A DNA stretch of 64,000 nucleotides from an uncultured SAR116 cluster alpha proteobacterium (GTDB lineage Bacteria; Pseudomonadota; Alphaproteobacteria; Puniceispirillales; Marisalimonadaceae). Each line of letters starts with the position of its first letter. The stretch's first letter is position 1. The stretch is from positions 1 to 64,000 of the forward strand of contig CACBVW010000001.1 in NCBI GenBank assembly GCA_902542765.1. Direction: 5' to 3'. Below are positions 45,959 through 57,028 of the stretch, piece by piece. The translations under genes and the position numbers were made by a program. The notes under the pieces were generated by a model. The model made no database searches and was not told where the DNA came from. It saw only the letters and a list, made by a program, of their open reading frames with translations.

Positions 45959-47191
45959 ATGATTAAAGAATGTTTTAAAAATCGAGACTTTAGAGTTCTT
46001 TGGGGTGCTGGTGGAATGACTGGCATTGCTAGAGCAATGGAGTTTTTAGCACTAAGTTTATACGCACTGCAAGAGCTCGGACTTCCATATTTAGTTACGA
46101 TAATTTTTGCAGCAAGAATGTTACCTATGAGCCTCTTAGGAATAATAATAGGTACTATCTCAGAAAGAATATCACCATTATTATTAATTAAAATTATTTA
46201 TGCTTTATCTAATATTTTCACTGCAACAAGCGTAATATTAGTCATTACAAATAATTTTAATGTTTATTTTGCATTTACTCTTGCATTTATAAATGGAATC
46301 ACTTGGGTTGTAGATCTTGCTGTTAGAAGACGTGTATTAGCAGAGAATATTAAAAAAAATCTTTTAAGTTCTTCTCTAGCAATGGAAACTCTTTCTAACA
46401 ACGCAACACGATTAATTGGACCTCTTTGTGCTGGATCTTTATATGCTTTTGTGGGTTTATCAGGAATTTTTTGTCTTCAATTATTGATGTATATTTTTGC
46501 GCTCGGATTAATATTTAGATTTAAAGATAATACAAATAATAAAAATTTTTTAAACTCTTCAAACAAAATAGTTTTAAACATCAAAGAGCATTGGGCACAT
46601 GGACTTTTAAGTGAAATCTTAAAAACTAGTAAAAATGCTTATAGTTTAATTAGTTTAAGGTTCGTATTAATAACCACCCTAATTTTTAATGTTTTTGGGT
46701 TTCCATTAGTTTCGTTAATACCTGTATTAGGTAGAGAAAAGCTAATGTTATCTGAATTTAATATTGGCATTCTGGCATCTTCAGAGGGTTTAGGAGCACT
46801 TATAGGTGCCTTAATCATTGGAAATATTTCACCTCAAAAATATCTTTCTATAATTTTTATTACTGGTGTGGGAGGTTTCTTTTTTGGTATGTATTTGTTT
46901 TCTTATTCACCTAACTTATTAATGGCTTTTATAAGTTTAACTTGTGGAGGGATCTTTCTTTCAGGGTTCAGTACAATGCAAGGCGCATTAGTATACCAGG
47001 CCTCAACAACTTCTAGGGGTAATAACTTTGGTATATTAGTAACTTGTATTGGAACAGCTCCACTTGGATTGATTAACTTGTCATGGATAATGACACTAAT
47101 CCCAGTTGACCAAACCCTTCGAATAAACGTATATCTTGGTTTAATATGTTTAATTGCAACTGGCTTTTATTTTTTAATTAGGAAAAGTTAA
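45959..47191 (+). CDS. MFS transporter
   Basis: This 410-residue, about 12-helix major facilitator protein has the opening RDFRVLWGAGGMTGIARAMEFLALSLYAL and a charged loop INGITWVVDLAVRRRVLAENI between helices 4 and 5. The segment MLSEFNIGILASSEGLGALIGALIIG is typical of the second half. These are the layout of drug or metabolite exporters (Bcr/CflA- or enterobactin exporter-like). Cargo cannot be inferred. It converges with htpG over nine bases and follows the VOC gene closely. Confidence 0.8.
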   Translation: MIKECFKNRDFRVLWGAGGMTGIARAMEFLALSLYALQELGLPYLVTIIFAARMLPMSLLGIIIGTISERISPLLLIKIIYALSNIFTATSVILVITNNFNVYFAFTLAFINGITWVVDLAVRRRVLAENIKKNLLSSSLAMETLSNNATRLIGPLCAGSLYAFVGLSGIFCLQLLMYIFALGLIFRFKDNTNNKNFLNSSNKIVLNIKEHWAHGLLSEILKTSKNAYSLISLRFVLITTLIFNVFGFPLVSLIPVLGREKLMLSEFNIGILASSEGLGALIGALIIGNISPQKYLSIIFITGVGGFFFGMYLFSYSPNLLMAFISLTCGGIFLSGFSTMQGALVYQASTTSRGNNFGILVTCIGTAPLGLINLSWIMTLIPVDQTLRINVYLGLICLIATGFYFLIRKS

Positions 47192-47200
47192 ATTATTCCG

Positions 47201-49099
47201 TTAATTAGGTATGGCCTTTAATAGAAATTGGTTCATTATCTTACTAAATTGTGCTGGGTCAGCTGGCATCTTACCTTCCATTAGTCTTGCTTGTTCAAAT
47301 AAAAGTGTTCCAGCATCACTTACTAAATCATTACTTTCTTTTTTACTTAGAAGTGATTTCATATTTTTGATTAAAGAATGATCTCCATTAATTTCTAATA
47401 TTCTCGGGGCTCCTTTATAGTTGGAGTCTCTTTGGGCCATTAATTGCTCCATGGCTATATCCATGTCACCTTCGTCAGCTACTAGACATACTGGACTATC
47501 TGTCAATTTAGAGGATAACCTTATGTCTTTAATTTGATCTCCCAAAACAATTTTTAATTGAGCGATTAAATCCACATATTCTTTGTCTTGTTTATCTTTA
47601 TCGTCATTTGACTTATTTTTTTTATCTTTATTTTTTGAGTCTAATTCGTCTAAATTTATTTTGCCTTGAGTGATTGATGTAAATTTCTTTTCTTTAAAAG
47701 ATCCAATCATTGGTAACCAAAATTGATCTATTGCATCTGTCATTATTAGCACTGGTATGTTTTTTGATTTAAAACCTTCTAAATGTGGACTAGCTAATGC
47801 TTGAGCGCTTGTTTCAGCTGAAATGTAATAAATTTCTCTTTGAGTACCAGGCATTTTTTCTAAATATTGTGATAGAGATATTGGGTCTTCACTTTCATTA
47901 GTCGAAAACCTACATAAATCTAACAATGTTTCTTTTCTTTCTGCATCCTCATATAAACCTTCTTTAAGAACGGCTCCATATTCTTTCCAGAAGTTCTTAT
48001 AACCATCCAAATCTTTTTCACTAACTTTTTTAAGCTCTCTTAAAATTTTACCAACTAAAGATTTGCTAATTTTTGCAACGGCAGGATTATTTTGAAGCAT
48101 TTCTCTACTAACATTCAAATCTATGTCTTGTGTATCAACAAGTCCTTTTATAAATCTTAGATAACTAGGTATCAATGCATCGCATTTATCAGTTATGAAA
48201 ACTCTGTTAATATATAATTTTAAAGATGATTTTCTATCAGGATTAAATAAATCAAAAGGTCTAGTAGATGGTATACAAATAAGATTAGTATAACTTATTG
48301 TTCCTTCTGTATTATTATGCATTGTTAAGAGTGGCTTTCCAAAGCCTGCACCTATATGAGAGAAAAATTCTTGATATTGTTCATCTTTAATTTCTTTAGC
48401 AGGACGAGTCCAAAGTGCAGATGCTTCATTTAATGTTTTAATTTCAGAGTCTTTTTTATCTTTTTGACTTAATTTTACAGGATAAGAAATATGATCCGAA
48501 TACTTCCTTACAATAAATTGAAGTCTGGTTTCTTCCAGAAACTCTTTTGCATCTTTTTTAAGTTTTAATAAAATAGATGTTCCAAAATTATCTTTGTCAG
48601 CTTTAACTAAATTAAAACCAGTTTTACCATCTGAAGACCACTTCCAAGCTTGGCTGTCACCTGCTTTCTTAGATATTACTTCTACGTCGTCAGCTACCAT
48701 AAATGAAGCATAAAAACCTACACCAAATTGACCAATCATTGACATATCAGTTTTTTTATCTTTATTACTTTTTGAAATTTGTTCTAAAAAAGCTTTTGTT
48801 CCTGACCTTGCTATTGTTCCTAATGATGACTTGAGGTCTTCCTCATTCATTCCAATACCATTATCAGAAATAGTTAGAGTTTTTTCTTTATTATCCACTT
48901 CAATTATTACTTCTGGAGTTTCTGATGAATCAGCAATTTTTTTATCTGTTAAACCAAGATATTTTCTTTTATCTAGAGCATCTGAAGCGTTTGAAATTAA
49001 TTCACGCAAAAATATTTCTCTTTCTGAGTACAATGAATTGATGACTATATCTAAAATTTTCCCAGTATCAGCTTCAAATTTGTTGTTCATATTAGTCAT
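47201..49099 (-). CDS. htpG: Molecular chaperone Hsp90
   Basis: The 632 residues show the Hsp90 N-terminal ATPase: ELISNASDALDKRKYL, the DNGIGM ATP-binding motif, GTIARSGTKAF and GQFGVGFYASFMVA. The middle domain has SRPFDLFNPDRKSSLKLY and GLVDTQDIDLNVSREMLQ, and the C-terminal dimerisation part is complete. A lysine- and aspartate-rich low-complexity stretch (KNKDKKNKSNDDKDKQDK-like) sits near residues 488-512. Start ATG at 49097-49099 has an AAGG site eight bases before it. A sigma-32-like promoter lies just upstream. It is a cytosolic stress chaperone. Confidence 0.95.
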   Translation of the reverse strand: MTNMNNKFEADTGKILDIVINSLYSEREIFLRELISNASDALDKRKYLGLTDKKIADSSETPEVIIEVDNKEKTLTISDNGIGMNEEDLKSSLGTIARSGTKAFLEQISKSNKDKKTDMSMIGQFGVGFYASFMVADDVEVISKKAGDSQAWKWSSDGKTGFNLVKADKDNFGTSILLKLKKDAKEFLEETRLQFIVRKYSDHISYPVKLSQKDKKDSEIKTLNEASALWTRPAKEIKDEQYQEFFSHIGAGFGKPLLTMHNNTEGTISYTNLICIPSTRPFDLFNPDRKSSLKLYINRVFITDKCDALIPSYLRFIKGLVDTQDIDLNVSREMLQNNPAVAKISKSLVGKILRELKKVSEKDLDGYKNFWKEYGAVLKEGLYEDAERKETLLDLCRFSTNESEDPISLSQYLEKMPGTQREIYYISAETSAQALASPHLEGFKSKNIPVLIMTDAIDQFWLPMIGSFKEKKFTSITQGKINLDELDSKNKDKKNKSNDDKDKQDKEYVDLIAQLKIVLGDQIKDIRLSSKLTDSPVCLVADEGDMDIAMEQLMAQRDSNYKGAPRILEINGDHSLIKNMKSLLSKKESNDLVSDAGTLLFEQARLMEGKMPADPAQFSKIMNQFLLKAIPN

Positions 49100-49132
49100 A
49101 GAAATTACCTTAATTTTTGTTGATTTATATTG

Positions 49133-49162
49133 TAAATTGGTAATTGAAACTAGTTTTTCAAG
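49133..49162 (-). promoter_or_regulatory. Candidate heat-shock (RpoH-type) promoter of htpG
   Basis: On the minus strand CTTGAAA (49156-49162) matches the RpoH -35 consensus exactly. Fifteen bases later comes CCAATTTA (49133-49140), close to the alphaproteobacterial heat-shock -10 (CCTATNT). It lies about 35 bases before the htpG start, in keeping with RpoH control of this chaperone. The match is by eye only. Confidence 0.45.
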
Positions 49163-49258
49163 AGTAAAATTTATATTTTTAACTTTATTAAAAATCTATG
49201 AATTTACTTATATAAATAATCGTAAATAAGTTTAAAAAACTATTCTGAATTTGGGTTA

Positions 49259-50035
49259 TTATTGAGAATAATTAGACTTTTCTTGATCAAGAATAAGTTT
49301 TATCTCTCTTAAAAAAGCAGTTCCCGCAGGATTGGGATATTCTTCATTTTCTAATTCCTGAGCAGTTTTCTCAGCAATAACATCATCTAATATGCTTAGT
49401 GTTTTTCCAGTTTGAAGAGCTTGCACATATATTTTAGCTGCTCTTTCAAAATAAAATAGTCTATTGAAAGTTTCAGCAACATTTTGCCCAAATATTAATA
49501 TTCCATGATTGCCCATTATAAAAGTATGTTTTTTGGGATCGGAGAGTAAATCTGCACACCTTTTACCTTCCTCTTCAAAGGCCAAGCCCCCATAATTTTT
49601 ATCTACTACCTGCCTGTTGAAAAACATAGATGCAACTTGATTAATTGGAGGTAAAGTACATTCATCAATAGAAGCTAAAGTTGTTGCATAAACTGAGTGA
49701 ACATGCATTATGCATTTTGCGTGTGGACATAATTTATGAATAGCTCCATGTAATCCCCATGCTGTTGCATCTGGTGGATTTTCTGCTGAAAGAACTGACT
49801 TATCGTCAACATTTAATAATAATAAATCAGAAGCCTTTATCCTCGAGAAATGCCACATATTTGGATTCATTAAAAATTGAGTGCCCTCTGGATTTACTGC
49901 AAGACTGAAGTGATTAGCTACTGCTTCATGCAAATTAATTCTTTCTGCCCATCTAAATGCAGCGGCCAAGTCTTTTCGTTCTTCAAAATAATTATCATTT
50001 GATATATGATTTTCTGTTAGTTTTATTTCATCCAT
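49259..50035 (-). CDS. Class II aldolase/adducin family protein
   Basis: The 258 residues carry the zinc-binding HVH motif in CIMHVHSVYATTLASI (near residues 108-124) and the MGNHGILIFG segment with the third His, as in L-fuculose-phosphate aldolase and rhamnulose-phosphate aldolase. The N-terminal helical region (FRWAERINLHEAVANHFSLA) is typical of the larger adducin-like subgroup, for which the natural substrate is often unknown. It is transcribed separately, upstream of htpG by 159 bases, and shares no operon partner. Confidence 0.8.
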   Translation of the reverse strand: MDEIKLTENHISNDNYFEERKDLAAAFRWAERINLHEAVANHFSLAVNPEGTQFLMNPNMWHFSRIKASDLLLLNVDDKSVLSAENPPDATAWGLHGAIHKLCPHAKCIMHVHSVYATTLASIDECTLPPINQVASMFFNRQVVDKNYGGLAFEEEGKRCADLLSDPKKHTFIMGNHGILIFGQNVAETFNRLFYFERAAKIYVQALQTGKTLSILDDVIAEKTAQELENEEYPNPAGTAFLREIKLILDQEKSNYSQ

Positions 50036-50120
50036 CTTATTACACCATAAAAATTTAATTCTCTCATATTGTATTTAAAAAAGTCAAATAGTATAAACAA
50101 AACAAAGTGAAGGAATACAT

Positions 50121-50450
50121 ATGGGATATATTTATCTTTTAATCGCAATTATTGGTGAGGTAATTGGCACTACTCATCTTAAGAGTACAAATAATTTCAC
50201 GGAGTTACTACCTACTACCTACGTTGTATTAGGTTTTGGGACAGCTTTTTATTTTATGATGCTTGCTATGAAAACAATTCCAATTGCTATAGCATATTCA
50301 ATTTGGGCAGCTATTGGAATTTCTGCAATAACAATTTTAGGCGCATTAAAATATAAAGAGATACCAGATTTATTGGCTATTTTAGGTCTAGGCCTTATTA
50401 TTCTTGGAGTAATATTATTGGTTTTTTATAGTAAAATGGGTGCAAATTAA
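50121..50450 (+). CDS. Small multidrug resistance (SMR/EmrE-type) transporter
   Basis: The 109 residues form four membrane helices. The essential Glu is in helix 1 (IIGEVIGTTHLKSTN, Glu near residue 13). YSIWAAIGISAITILG in helix 3 is the SMR signature, with the conserved Trp of EmrE-like proteins. It would export cationic compounds or guanidinium as a homodimer. No second SMR gene is beside it. It converges on lpd with a four-base overlap. Confidence 0.85.
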   Translation: MGYIYLLIAIIGEVIGTTHLKSTNNFTELLPTTYVVLGFGTAFYFMMLAMKTIPIAIAYSIWAAIGISAITILGALKYKEIPDLLAILGLGLIILGVILLVFYSKMGAN

Positions 50451-51859
50451 AAATGTATCGCTTTGGAGTAGGTTGCTAAAGCCGCTTCTTTGACTGCCTC
50501 ATTTACCGTAGGATGTCCATGACAAATTCTAGCCACATCCTCAGACGACGCACCAAATCCCATTGCAATAGATAACTCGTGTATTACAGTCCCTGCCTCG
50601 TGGCCAATCATGTGAGCCCCTAGAATCTTATCTGTAGATTTATCTGATAGGATCTTTACCATGCCATCCGTATGTCTAATAGCTTTAGCTCTACTATTAG
50701 CCATTAGAGGAAATGTTCCTTTATTATAAGAAATACCTTCTGCTTTCAATTCTTCTTCTGTCTTGCCAATAACAGCAACTTCAGGTGAAGTATATATGAT
50801 ACCTGGCACAAGATTGTAATCAACGTGGCCAGCTTCCCCATTCATTATTTCTACAGCCGCGACACCATCTTCTTCCGCTTTGTGAGCTAACATTGGTCCC
50901 TTAATTACATCACCAATTGCATAAATGTTTGATACTGAAGTTTGAAAATTTTCATTTGTTTCTATAAATCCATGCTTGTCTATTTTCAAATTTAATTTTT
51001 CTATACCCAATCCATTAGTATTTGGTTTTCTTCCAACGGATACCAGTGCTACATCTGCATCTAATTCATTATGTGTATTGTTATTAATATCTTTAACGGA
51101 GAGCAATACTTTGTCATTTATGATTTTTGCTTTTTCAACCGAATGAGCTAATTTAAATTTAACACCTTGTTTTTGAAGTATTTTCATAAAATTATTAGCT
51201 ATTTCGTTATCTATTCCTGGTAAAATTCTAGGAAGATATTCTACCACCTCAACTTCCGCTCCTAATCTTCTCCAGACAGTGCCCATTTCAAGTCCAATTA
51301 TTCCAGCACCAATGACTATCATCTTTTCTGGAACCTTGCCTAATTCTAGAGCACCTGTTGATGTTACTATTTTTTTCTCATCTACATTTATATTTGGAAG
51401 ATTTGTAGATTCAGATCCTGTAGCAATAATTATTTTATCTGCATTAATTACATCAGTTTTTTCACTATTCATAATTTCAATTTCGTTAGGAGATAAAATT
51501 TTTGCAGCTCCAATGTATTTGGTAACTTTATTTTTTTTAAATAGGAAATCTATTCCTTTTGTTAACTCGTCTACAATACCCAATTTCTTTTTGAGTAATT
51601 TTGGTAAGTCAAGACTTACTTCCTTGTATTTGATACCCCATTCATCATTACCATTGGATTTGACTGAATTTTCATATTGTTCTGAAGCATGTAATAATGC
51701 TTTAGATGGTATACATCCAACATTCAAACAAGTTCCACCTAGAGTTTTTCGTTTTTCAATACAGGCTACTCTCATACCTTTTTGAGCAGCGACAATAGCA
51801 GCAACATAACCTCCAGGGCCTGCGCCAATTACAACAAGATCAAATTTTTTATCAGACAT
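50447..51859 (-). CDS. lpdA: Dihydrolipoyl dehydrogenase (E3)
   Basis: The 470 residues have the FAD-binding GAGPGGYVAAIVAAQKG, the redox disulfide in GGTCLNVGCIPSK, the NAD site IGAGIIGLEMG, and the C-terminal catalytic HGHPTVNE. E3 reoxidises the lipoyl group of the E2 subunit and makes NADH. The gene is last in the sucA-sucB-lpd group, 21 bases after sucB, and so serves the 2-oxoglutarate dehydrogenase complex, and perhaps pyruvate dehydrogenase too. It overlaps the SMR gene's stop by four bases on the other strand. Confidence 0.94.
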   Translation of the reverse strand: MSDKKFDLVVIGAGPGGYVAAIVAAQKGMRVACIEKRKTLGGTCLNVGCIPSKALLHASEQYENSVKSNGNDEWGIKYKEVSLDLPKLLKKKLGIVDELTKGIDFLFKKNKVTKYIGAAKILSPNEIEIMNSEKTDVINADKIIIATGSESTNLPNINVDEKKIVTSTGALELGKVPEKMIVIGAGIIGLEMGTVWRRLGAEVEVVEYLPRILPGIDNEIANNFMKILQKQGVKFKLAHSVEKAKIINDKVLLSVKDINNNTHNELDADVALVSVGRKPNTNGLGIEKLNLKIDKHGFIETNENFQTSVSNIYAIGDVIKGPMLAHKAEEDGVAAVEIMNGEAGHVDYNLVPGIIYTSPEVAVIGKTEEELKAEGISYNKGTFPLMANSRAKAIRHTDGMVKILSDKSTDKILGAHMIGHEAGTVIHELSIAMGFGASSEDVARICHGHPTVNEAVKEAALATYSKAIHF

Positions 51860-51880
51860 TAAACACCTTCAACTTAAAAA

Positions 51881-53170
51881 CTATGCGCCTACTACAAGAC
51901 GTCTAGGATCTTCTATTATTTCTTTTATCCTAACTAAAAAAGAGACGGCTTCACGACCATCAATTATTCTATGATCATATGAAAGCGCTAGATACATCAT
52001 TGGTCTTATCTCAATTTTATCATCTATTGCAACTGGTCTTTTTTGGATTTTGTGCATTCCTAAAATACCAGATTGAGGTGGATTTAATATTGGTGAAGAC
52101 ATTAATGATCCATAGACACCACCATTAGAAATAGTAAAAGTTCCGCCTGCCATATCAGACATAGCTAAATTACCTTCTTTTGCTCTTTTACCAAATTCAG
52201 CGATTGTTGCTTCAGTTTCACCAAAAGACATTTTGTCTGCATTTTTTAAAACAGGGACGACCAAACCTTGAGATGTACCAACAGCAACACCTATATTATA
52301 ATAATTCTTATAGATTATATCATTACCATCTATTTCCGCATTTACAGCCGGAAACTCACTCAAAGCATCTATCGATGCTTTAACAAAAAAACTCATATAA
52401 CCTAGTCTAACACCGTTCTTCTTTTCAAAACTCTCTTGATAACTTTTACGCATTTCCATTAGCGCTGACATGTCAACTTCATTGTATGTTGTTAACATAG
52501 CTGCGGTATTTTGAGCTTCCTTTAATCTCCTTGCAATAGCTTGACGAAGACGAGACATTGGAATTCTCTCTTCAAGGTTAACATTATCTTTATTGAGAAT
52601 GTTTTCTACTACTCGGTCATTAGATTTAGGTTCAAGGTTATTTGTAGTTCGTTTTTCTTTTTCTATATCTTTAGCTTTTACTTCCTCAGAGATTTTTTCT
52701 TTTTTATCTTGTTTTTCTCCAGCAATTATTGTTCCTAATAAAGCTCCAACTTCTACTGTGTCTCCCTCAGAAACAACAGTATTTTCTATTATTCCAGTAA
52801 TAGATGCAGGAACTTCTAGGGTAACCTTATCTGTTTCTAATTCTACAATTGGATCATCAACTTCAACATAGTCGCCTTGTTTCTTTATCCACTTGGAAAC
52901 AGTTGCCTCAACAACAGATTCTCCTAAAACTGGAACTATGACATCCATACCATTTTCCTTTCCTTTAAGAATATTTTTTTGGGGTTTAGAGGTTTTTTCT
53001 TCTAATTTATTATTTTTAATTAAATTTAAGTGAAGGAGAACATCCCCTTTTGTTACTCTTCCATCAACACCCGTACCAGCCACAGTATTTATATCTATTT
53101 TTTTTTCTTCTATAAGCTTTGCTGCAGATGGCATTGCAAGCTTTTGAATAATTTTATTTTTATTATTCAT
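51881..53170 (-). CDS. sucB: Dihydrolipoamide succinyltransferase (E2) with N-terminal E3-binding domain
   Basis: E2 of 2-oxoglutarate dehydrogenase, 429 residues. Domain order is unusual. The peripheral-subunit (E3/E1)-binding domain is first: [18 protein letters not shown], then [13 protein letters not shown] (13-44). The lipoyl domain follows at about 75-150 ([16 protein letters not shown], with the lipoylated Lys at 115 in [11 protein letters not shown]). A charged linker (about 152-200) precedes the acyltransferase domain from residue 201, with DHRIIDG at 399-405 holding the active His 400. Usual SucB has lipoyl, then binding domain, then catalytic core. The ATG at 53168-53170 lies eight bases from sucA's stop, so no upstream lipoyl domain is missed. 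Confidence 0.93.
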   Translation of the reverse strand: MNNKNKIIQKLAMPSAAKLIEEKKIDINTVAGTGVDGRVTKGDVLLHLNLIKNNKLEEKTSKPQKNILKGKENGMDVIVPVLGESVVEATVSKWIKKQGDYVEVDDPIVELETDKVTLEVPASITGIIENTVVSEGDTVEVGALLGTIIAGEKQDKKEKISEEVKAKDIEKEKRTTNNLEPKSNDRVVENILNKDNVNLEERIPMSRLRQAIARRLKEAQNTAAMLTTYNEVDMSALMEMRKSYQESFEKKNGVRLGYMSFFVKASIDALSEFPAVNAEIDGNDIIYKNYYNIGVAVGTSQGLVVPVLKNADKMSFGETEATIAEFGKRAKEGNLAMSDMAGGTFTISNGGVYGSLMSSPILNPPQSGILGMHKIQKRPVAIDDKIEIRPMMYLALSYDHRIIDGREAVSFLVRIKEIIEDPRRLVVGA

Positions 53171-53178
53171 TAAATCAT

Positions 53179-56073
53179 TTACTCTGCTGCATGTCTGCTA
53201 GCTTTCTTTTTGGTCAATTCTAGAGCATCATTTACTAAATCATTTTGCTCTTTGTTATGTCTAGAAAAAGAGCCCGTTGCTGGGGAAGCAGCTTCTGATC
53301 TTCCTGCATAAATTGGTCTTGTTAACTTAGCTTTAATATCAATCAGCACTTGCTCTATCCTTCTATCAACAAAAAACCATGCTCCCATATTCTTCGGTTC
53401 TTCCTGACACCAGACAACCTCAGCACTTGGAGTTTTCGATAACATTTCTTTTAATGTTTTTGATGGAAAAGGATAAATTTGTTCTAGTCTTAGTATTCGA
53501 ATATTATTAATTTTTCTTTTTTCTCTTTCTTCTAATAAACTATAAAATACTTTACCTGAACAAATTACTAGTCTTTTAATTTCACTATCCTTGAGTTTAA
53601 CATTTGGGTCTCTAATAACTCTTCTAAAAGCAGTTTTTTCTGACATATCTGACAAACTAGATACGCACATTTTGTGTCTTAGTAAACTCTTGGGGGTCAT
53701 AATTATAAGGGGTTTACGAAAATCTCGTTTTAATTGTCTTCGCAACGCATGAAAATAGTTTGCAGGTGTGCTACAGTTCAATACCTGCATATTATCTTCA
53801 CCACATAGCTGTAGATATCTTTCTAATCTGGCTGACGAATGTTCTGGCCCTTGACCTTCGTAACCATGTGGTAAAAGCATAACCAATCCTGACATTCTTA
53901 ACCATTTTGCCTCACCACTTGAAATAAATTGGTCAACTATGACTTGAGCACCGTTAGCAAAGTCTCCAAATTGTGCCTCCCACATGACTAAGGCTGTTGG
54001 TTCAGTTAAAGAGAAACCGTATTCAAATCCTAGCACGGAGGCCTCTGACAACGGTGAGTCAATTACTTCAAATGTTTCTTGTTTGTCTTTTATATTATTT
54101 AATGGAGTGTATCTTTTTTCAGAAATTTGATCTATGAAAACAGAATGTCTTTGAGAAAAAGTTCCTCTACCACTATCCTGTCCAGACAATCTAACTGGAT
54201 GACCCTCTAAAAGTAATGAACCAAAAGCGAGGTGTTCTGCAGTAGACCAGTCAATTCCCTCTCCACTTTCGATAGCTTTTTTTCGAGCATCTATAACTCT
54301 TGATAATTTTTTATTTATTTGAAAATCTTCAGGAACAGTGGTAATTGCCTCGCCAATTTGTTTTAGCATATTTGTTGAAACAGAAGTTTCACCTCTTCTT
54401 GCATCACCATGAGCAGACCTTAGATTTGACCATTGTCCTTCTAACCAGTCTGCTTTATTTGGTTTGTAACTTGAGCCAGCTATGAATTCTTTTTCTAAAA
54501 ACTTATTGTGATTCTCAACTTCGTCCTTAGCTTCCTTTTGGGTTATTATTCCTTGATTAATAAGCTTTTGTGCATAAATTTTACTAATACTATCATGAGA
54601 ACCTATTGTTTTATACATTACTGGTTGAGTAAATGCCGGTTCATCACCTTCATTGTGACCATAACGTCTATAACTTATAATATCTAACACAACATCACAT
54701 GCAAATTTTTGCCTGAATTCAGTTGCAATTCTGGAAGCATGAACAACAGCCTCTGGGTCATCTCCATTTATATGCATTATAGGAGCCATAACCATTTTAG
54801 CTACATCAGTACAATACGGACTTGAGCGAGAATAATTTGGGCTAGTTGTGAAACCAATTTGATTATTCACCACTATATGGATTGTTCCACCAGTCCTGTA
54901 ACCTCTAAGACCTGAGAAATCAAAAGTTTCAGCCACTATACCCTGGCCAGCAAAAGCAGCGTCACCATGTAAAACAATTCCTAATACCGAGAGTCTGTCA
55001 TTCGTATCATTATGTTGGTTTTGTTTTGCTCTAACTCTACCTATTACGACTGGTGCAACAACTTCTAGATGTGAAGGATTAGCTTGTAAAGATAAATGAA
55101 CTGTTTTTCCGTCAAACTCTCTATCAGCTGAAGCTCCCATGTGGTACTTAACATCTCCAGAACCTCCTGCATCTTCTGGATTTGACTGGTTACCTAAAAA
55201 TTCAGAAATAATTGCTCGAAAAGGTTTGTTTAAAATATTGTACAACAGATTAAGCCTTCCTCTGTGAGCCATTGCTATGACAACTTCCTTCATACCTAAC
55301 TGGCTGCCACGTTTCAATATTTGCTCTATTGCAGGTACTACTGACTCTGATCCATCTAGTCCAAATCTTTTAGTTCCTGCGTATTTTTTATGAAGAAATT
55401 GTTCAAAAGTTTCTGCTCCAACTAAACGTTCATATATAGCTTTTTTACCTCTTTTGGTAAATTCTGTTGCATTACGAATAGACTCAATTCTTTCTTGTAT
55501 CCATCCTTTTTGAGCTGGATCTTGAACATGCATGAATTCAATTCCAATTGATCCACAATAGGTTTCTTTGACTATTTCCATAATTTGTCTGAGGGTAGCC
55601 GATTCCATACCTAATACATTGTCTATAAATATAGGTCTGTCCCAATCATCGTCAGTAAATCCATAAGTTTTAGGATCTAGTTCAGGATGAACGTTTTGTT
55701 CTTGTAAATTAAGGGGGTCTAATTTAGCTAAAAGATGTCCATTTATTCTATATGCTCTAATAAGCATAATAGCTCTAATTGAATCAGTCGTTGCCGCCCT
55801 CAAATCAGTTGCAGATAAATTACCTTTTCCTGCTATTCCTCGAGCAACAGCTTTTACACTCTCAACAGTATCTACAGCTCCAACAACTTTGCTATTTTTT
55901 TTAGCCCAGCTAGGACCCTCATCTAGTAATTTGTCATCTGCGTTCGTTTTAAACCATAAATCCCATTCTTTTGGGACTGAATTTGAGTTTGCTTTCCATT
56001 CTTTATACAAATCATTAATGAAGGTAGCATTGGCACCAGAAAGAAAGCTTTGATCAGAGCTTTGGTCGTTCAT
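53179..56073 (-). CDS. sucA: 2-oxoglutarate dehydrogenase E1
   Basis: The 964-residue thiamine-diphosphate enzyme has the SucA opening [48 protein letters not shown] and the ThDP-binding [15 protein letters not shown] follow, and then [15 protein letters not shown]. The C-terminal half has [29 protein letters not shown] and [20 protein letters not shown]. It decarboxylates 2-oxoglutarate and transfers succinyl to E2. The length is as expected. A ribosome site AAAGGA lies ten bases before the ATG. The sucB start is eight bases after the stop, so the two are coupled; sucD ends 69 bases upstream. Confidence 0.96.
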   Translation of the reverse strand: MNDQSSDQSFLSGANATFINDLYKEWKANSNSVPKEWDLWFKTNADDKLLDEGPSWAKKNSKVVGAVDTVESVKAVARGIAGKGNLSATDLRAATTDSIRAIMLIRAYRINGHLLAKLDPLNLQEQNVHPELDPKTYGFTDDDWDRPIFIDNVLGMESATLRQIMEIVKETYCGSIGIEFMHVQDPAQKGWIQERIESIRNATEFTKRGKKAIYERLVGAETFEQFLHKKYAGTKRFGLDGSESVVPAIEQILKRGSQLGMKEVVIAMAHRGRLNLLYNILNKPFRAIISEFLGNQSNPEDAGGSGDVKYHMGASADREFDGKTVHLSLQANPSHLEVVAPVVIGRVRAKQNQHNDTNDRLSVLGIVLHGDAAFAGQGIVAETFDFSGLRGYRTGGTIHIVVNNQIGFTTSPNYSRSSPYCTDVAKMVMAPIMHINGDDPEAVVHASRIATEFRQKFACDVVLDIISYRRYGHNEGDEPAFTQPVMYKTIGSHDSISKIYAQKLINQGIITQKEAKDEVENHNKFLEKEFIAGSSYKPNKADWLEGQWSNLRSAHGDARRGETSVSTNMLKQIGEAITTVPEDFQINKKLSRVIDARKKAIESGEGIDWSTAEHLAFGSLLLEGHPVRLSGQDSGRGTFSQRHSVFIDQISEKRYTPLNNIKDKQETFEVIDSPLSEASVLGFEYGFSLTEPTALVMWEAQFGDFANGAQVIVDQFISSGEAKWLRMSGLVMLLPHGYEGQGPEHSSARLERYLQLCGEDNMQVLNCSTPANYFHALRRQLKRDFRKPLIIMTPKSLLRHKMCVSSLSDMSEKTAFRRVIRDPNVKLKDSEIKRLVICSGKVFYSLLEEREKRKINNIRILRLEQIYPFPSKTLKEMLSKTPSAEVVWCQEEPKNMGAWFFVDRRIEQVLIDIKAKLTRPIYAGRSEAASPATGSFSRHNKEQNDLVNDALELTKKKASRHAAE

Positions 56074-56142
56074 GGTTTGATAGTCCTTTTAAAAAGTAAT
56101 ATGACTAAATTACAATAAACAAAAACTTAAAATTAAATCAAG

Positions 56143-57024
56143 TTATTTCCATTCTTCTATTGCTTTTACAACCGCTTCACCCAAACCAGATGGAGATTCT
56201 GACATTATAAAACCGCAGTCACTCATAACTTTAACCTTGGCATCTGCGCCTCCACTTCCACCACTAACTATTGCACCGGCATGACCCATTGTTCTTCCTG
56301 GAGGAGCAGTTTTCCCAGCAATGAAACCTGCAATTGGTTTTTTAATTTTATGATTTTTATAAAAATTTGCTGCCTCTTCTTCAGCATTTCCACCAATTTC
56401 ACCAATCATTAATATTGCTTCAGTCTGGTCATCATAAAGAAACATATCCAAGCAATCTATAAAATTTGTTCCATTAATTGGATCACCACCAATGCCAATA
56501 CACGTTGATTGACCTAAACCAGCAGCTGTAGTTTGTGCAACAGCTTCGTAAGTTAACGTGCCAGACCTAGACACAATTCCTATTTTACCGGGAGCATGAA
56601 TATGTCCTGGCATAATTCCAATTTTACATTGATTAGGGGTGATTACACCTGGGCAGTTAGGACCTATTAGTCTGGAGTTAGACTGTTTTAAAAACTGTTT
56701 AACTTTGATCATGTCTTGGACCGGTATACCTTCTGTGATACAAATTATTAGGGGTACTTTTGATGCTATCGCCTCTAATATTGAATCAGCCGCAAAAGGA
56801 GGAGGGACATATATGACTGTTGCATCCGGATTTACTTCGTCAACACACTCTTGGACAGTATTAAACACAGGGAGGTTTAAATGTTTAGTACCACCCTTAC
56901 CCGGCGTAACCCCTCCAACCATTTTAGTACCGTATGCAATCGCTTGTTCTGAATGAAAAGTTCCTTGACCTCCTGTAAACCCCTGGCAAATAACTTTTGT
57001 ATCTTTGTTAATCAATACGGACAT
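56143..57024 (-). CDS. sucD: Succinate-CoA ligase subunit alpha
   Basis: The 293 residues show the CoA-binding [39 protein letters not shown] and [14 protein letters not shown], the last with the active-site His that is phosphorylated in catalysis. The enzyme converts succinyl-CoA and ADP/GDP to succinate and ATP/GTP. It starts four bases after the sucC stop in the usual sucC-sucD order. Sequence and length are normal. Confidence 0.96.
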   Translation of the reverse strand: MSVLINKDTKVICQGFTGGQGTFHSEQAIAYGTKMVGGVTPGKGGTKHLNLPVFNTVQECVDEVNPDATVIYVPPPFAADSILEAIASKVPLIICITEGIPVQDMIKVKQFLKQSNSRLIGPNCPGVITPNQCKIGIMPGHIHAPGKIGIVSRSGTLTYEAVAQTTAAGLGQSTCIGIGGDPINGTNFIDCLDMFLYDDQTEAILMIGEIGGNAEEEAANFYKNHKIKKPIAGFIAGKTAPPGRTMGHAGAIVSGGSGGADAKVKVMSDCGFIMSESPSGLGEAVVKAIEEWK

Positions 57025-57028
57025 CTAG

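Noticed and set aside
47488-47660. Lys/Asp-rich low-complexity stretch in htpG, considered as an insertion
   Set aside because: Charged linkers of variable length are normal in the Hsp90 family and the reading frame continues through it.
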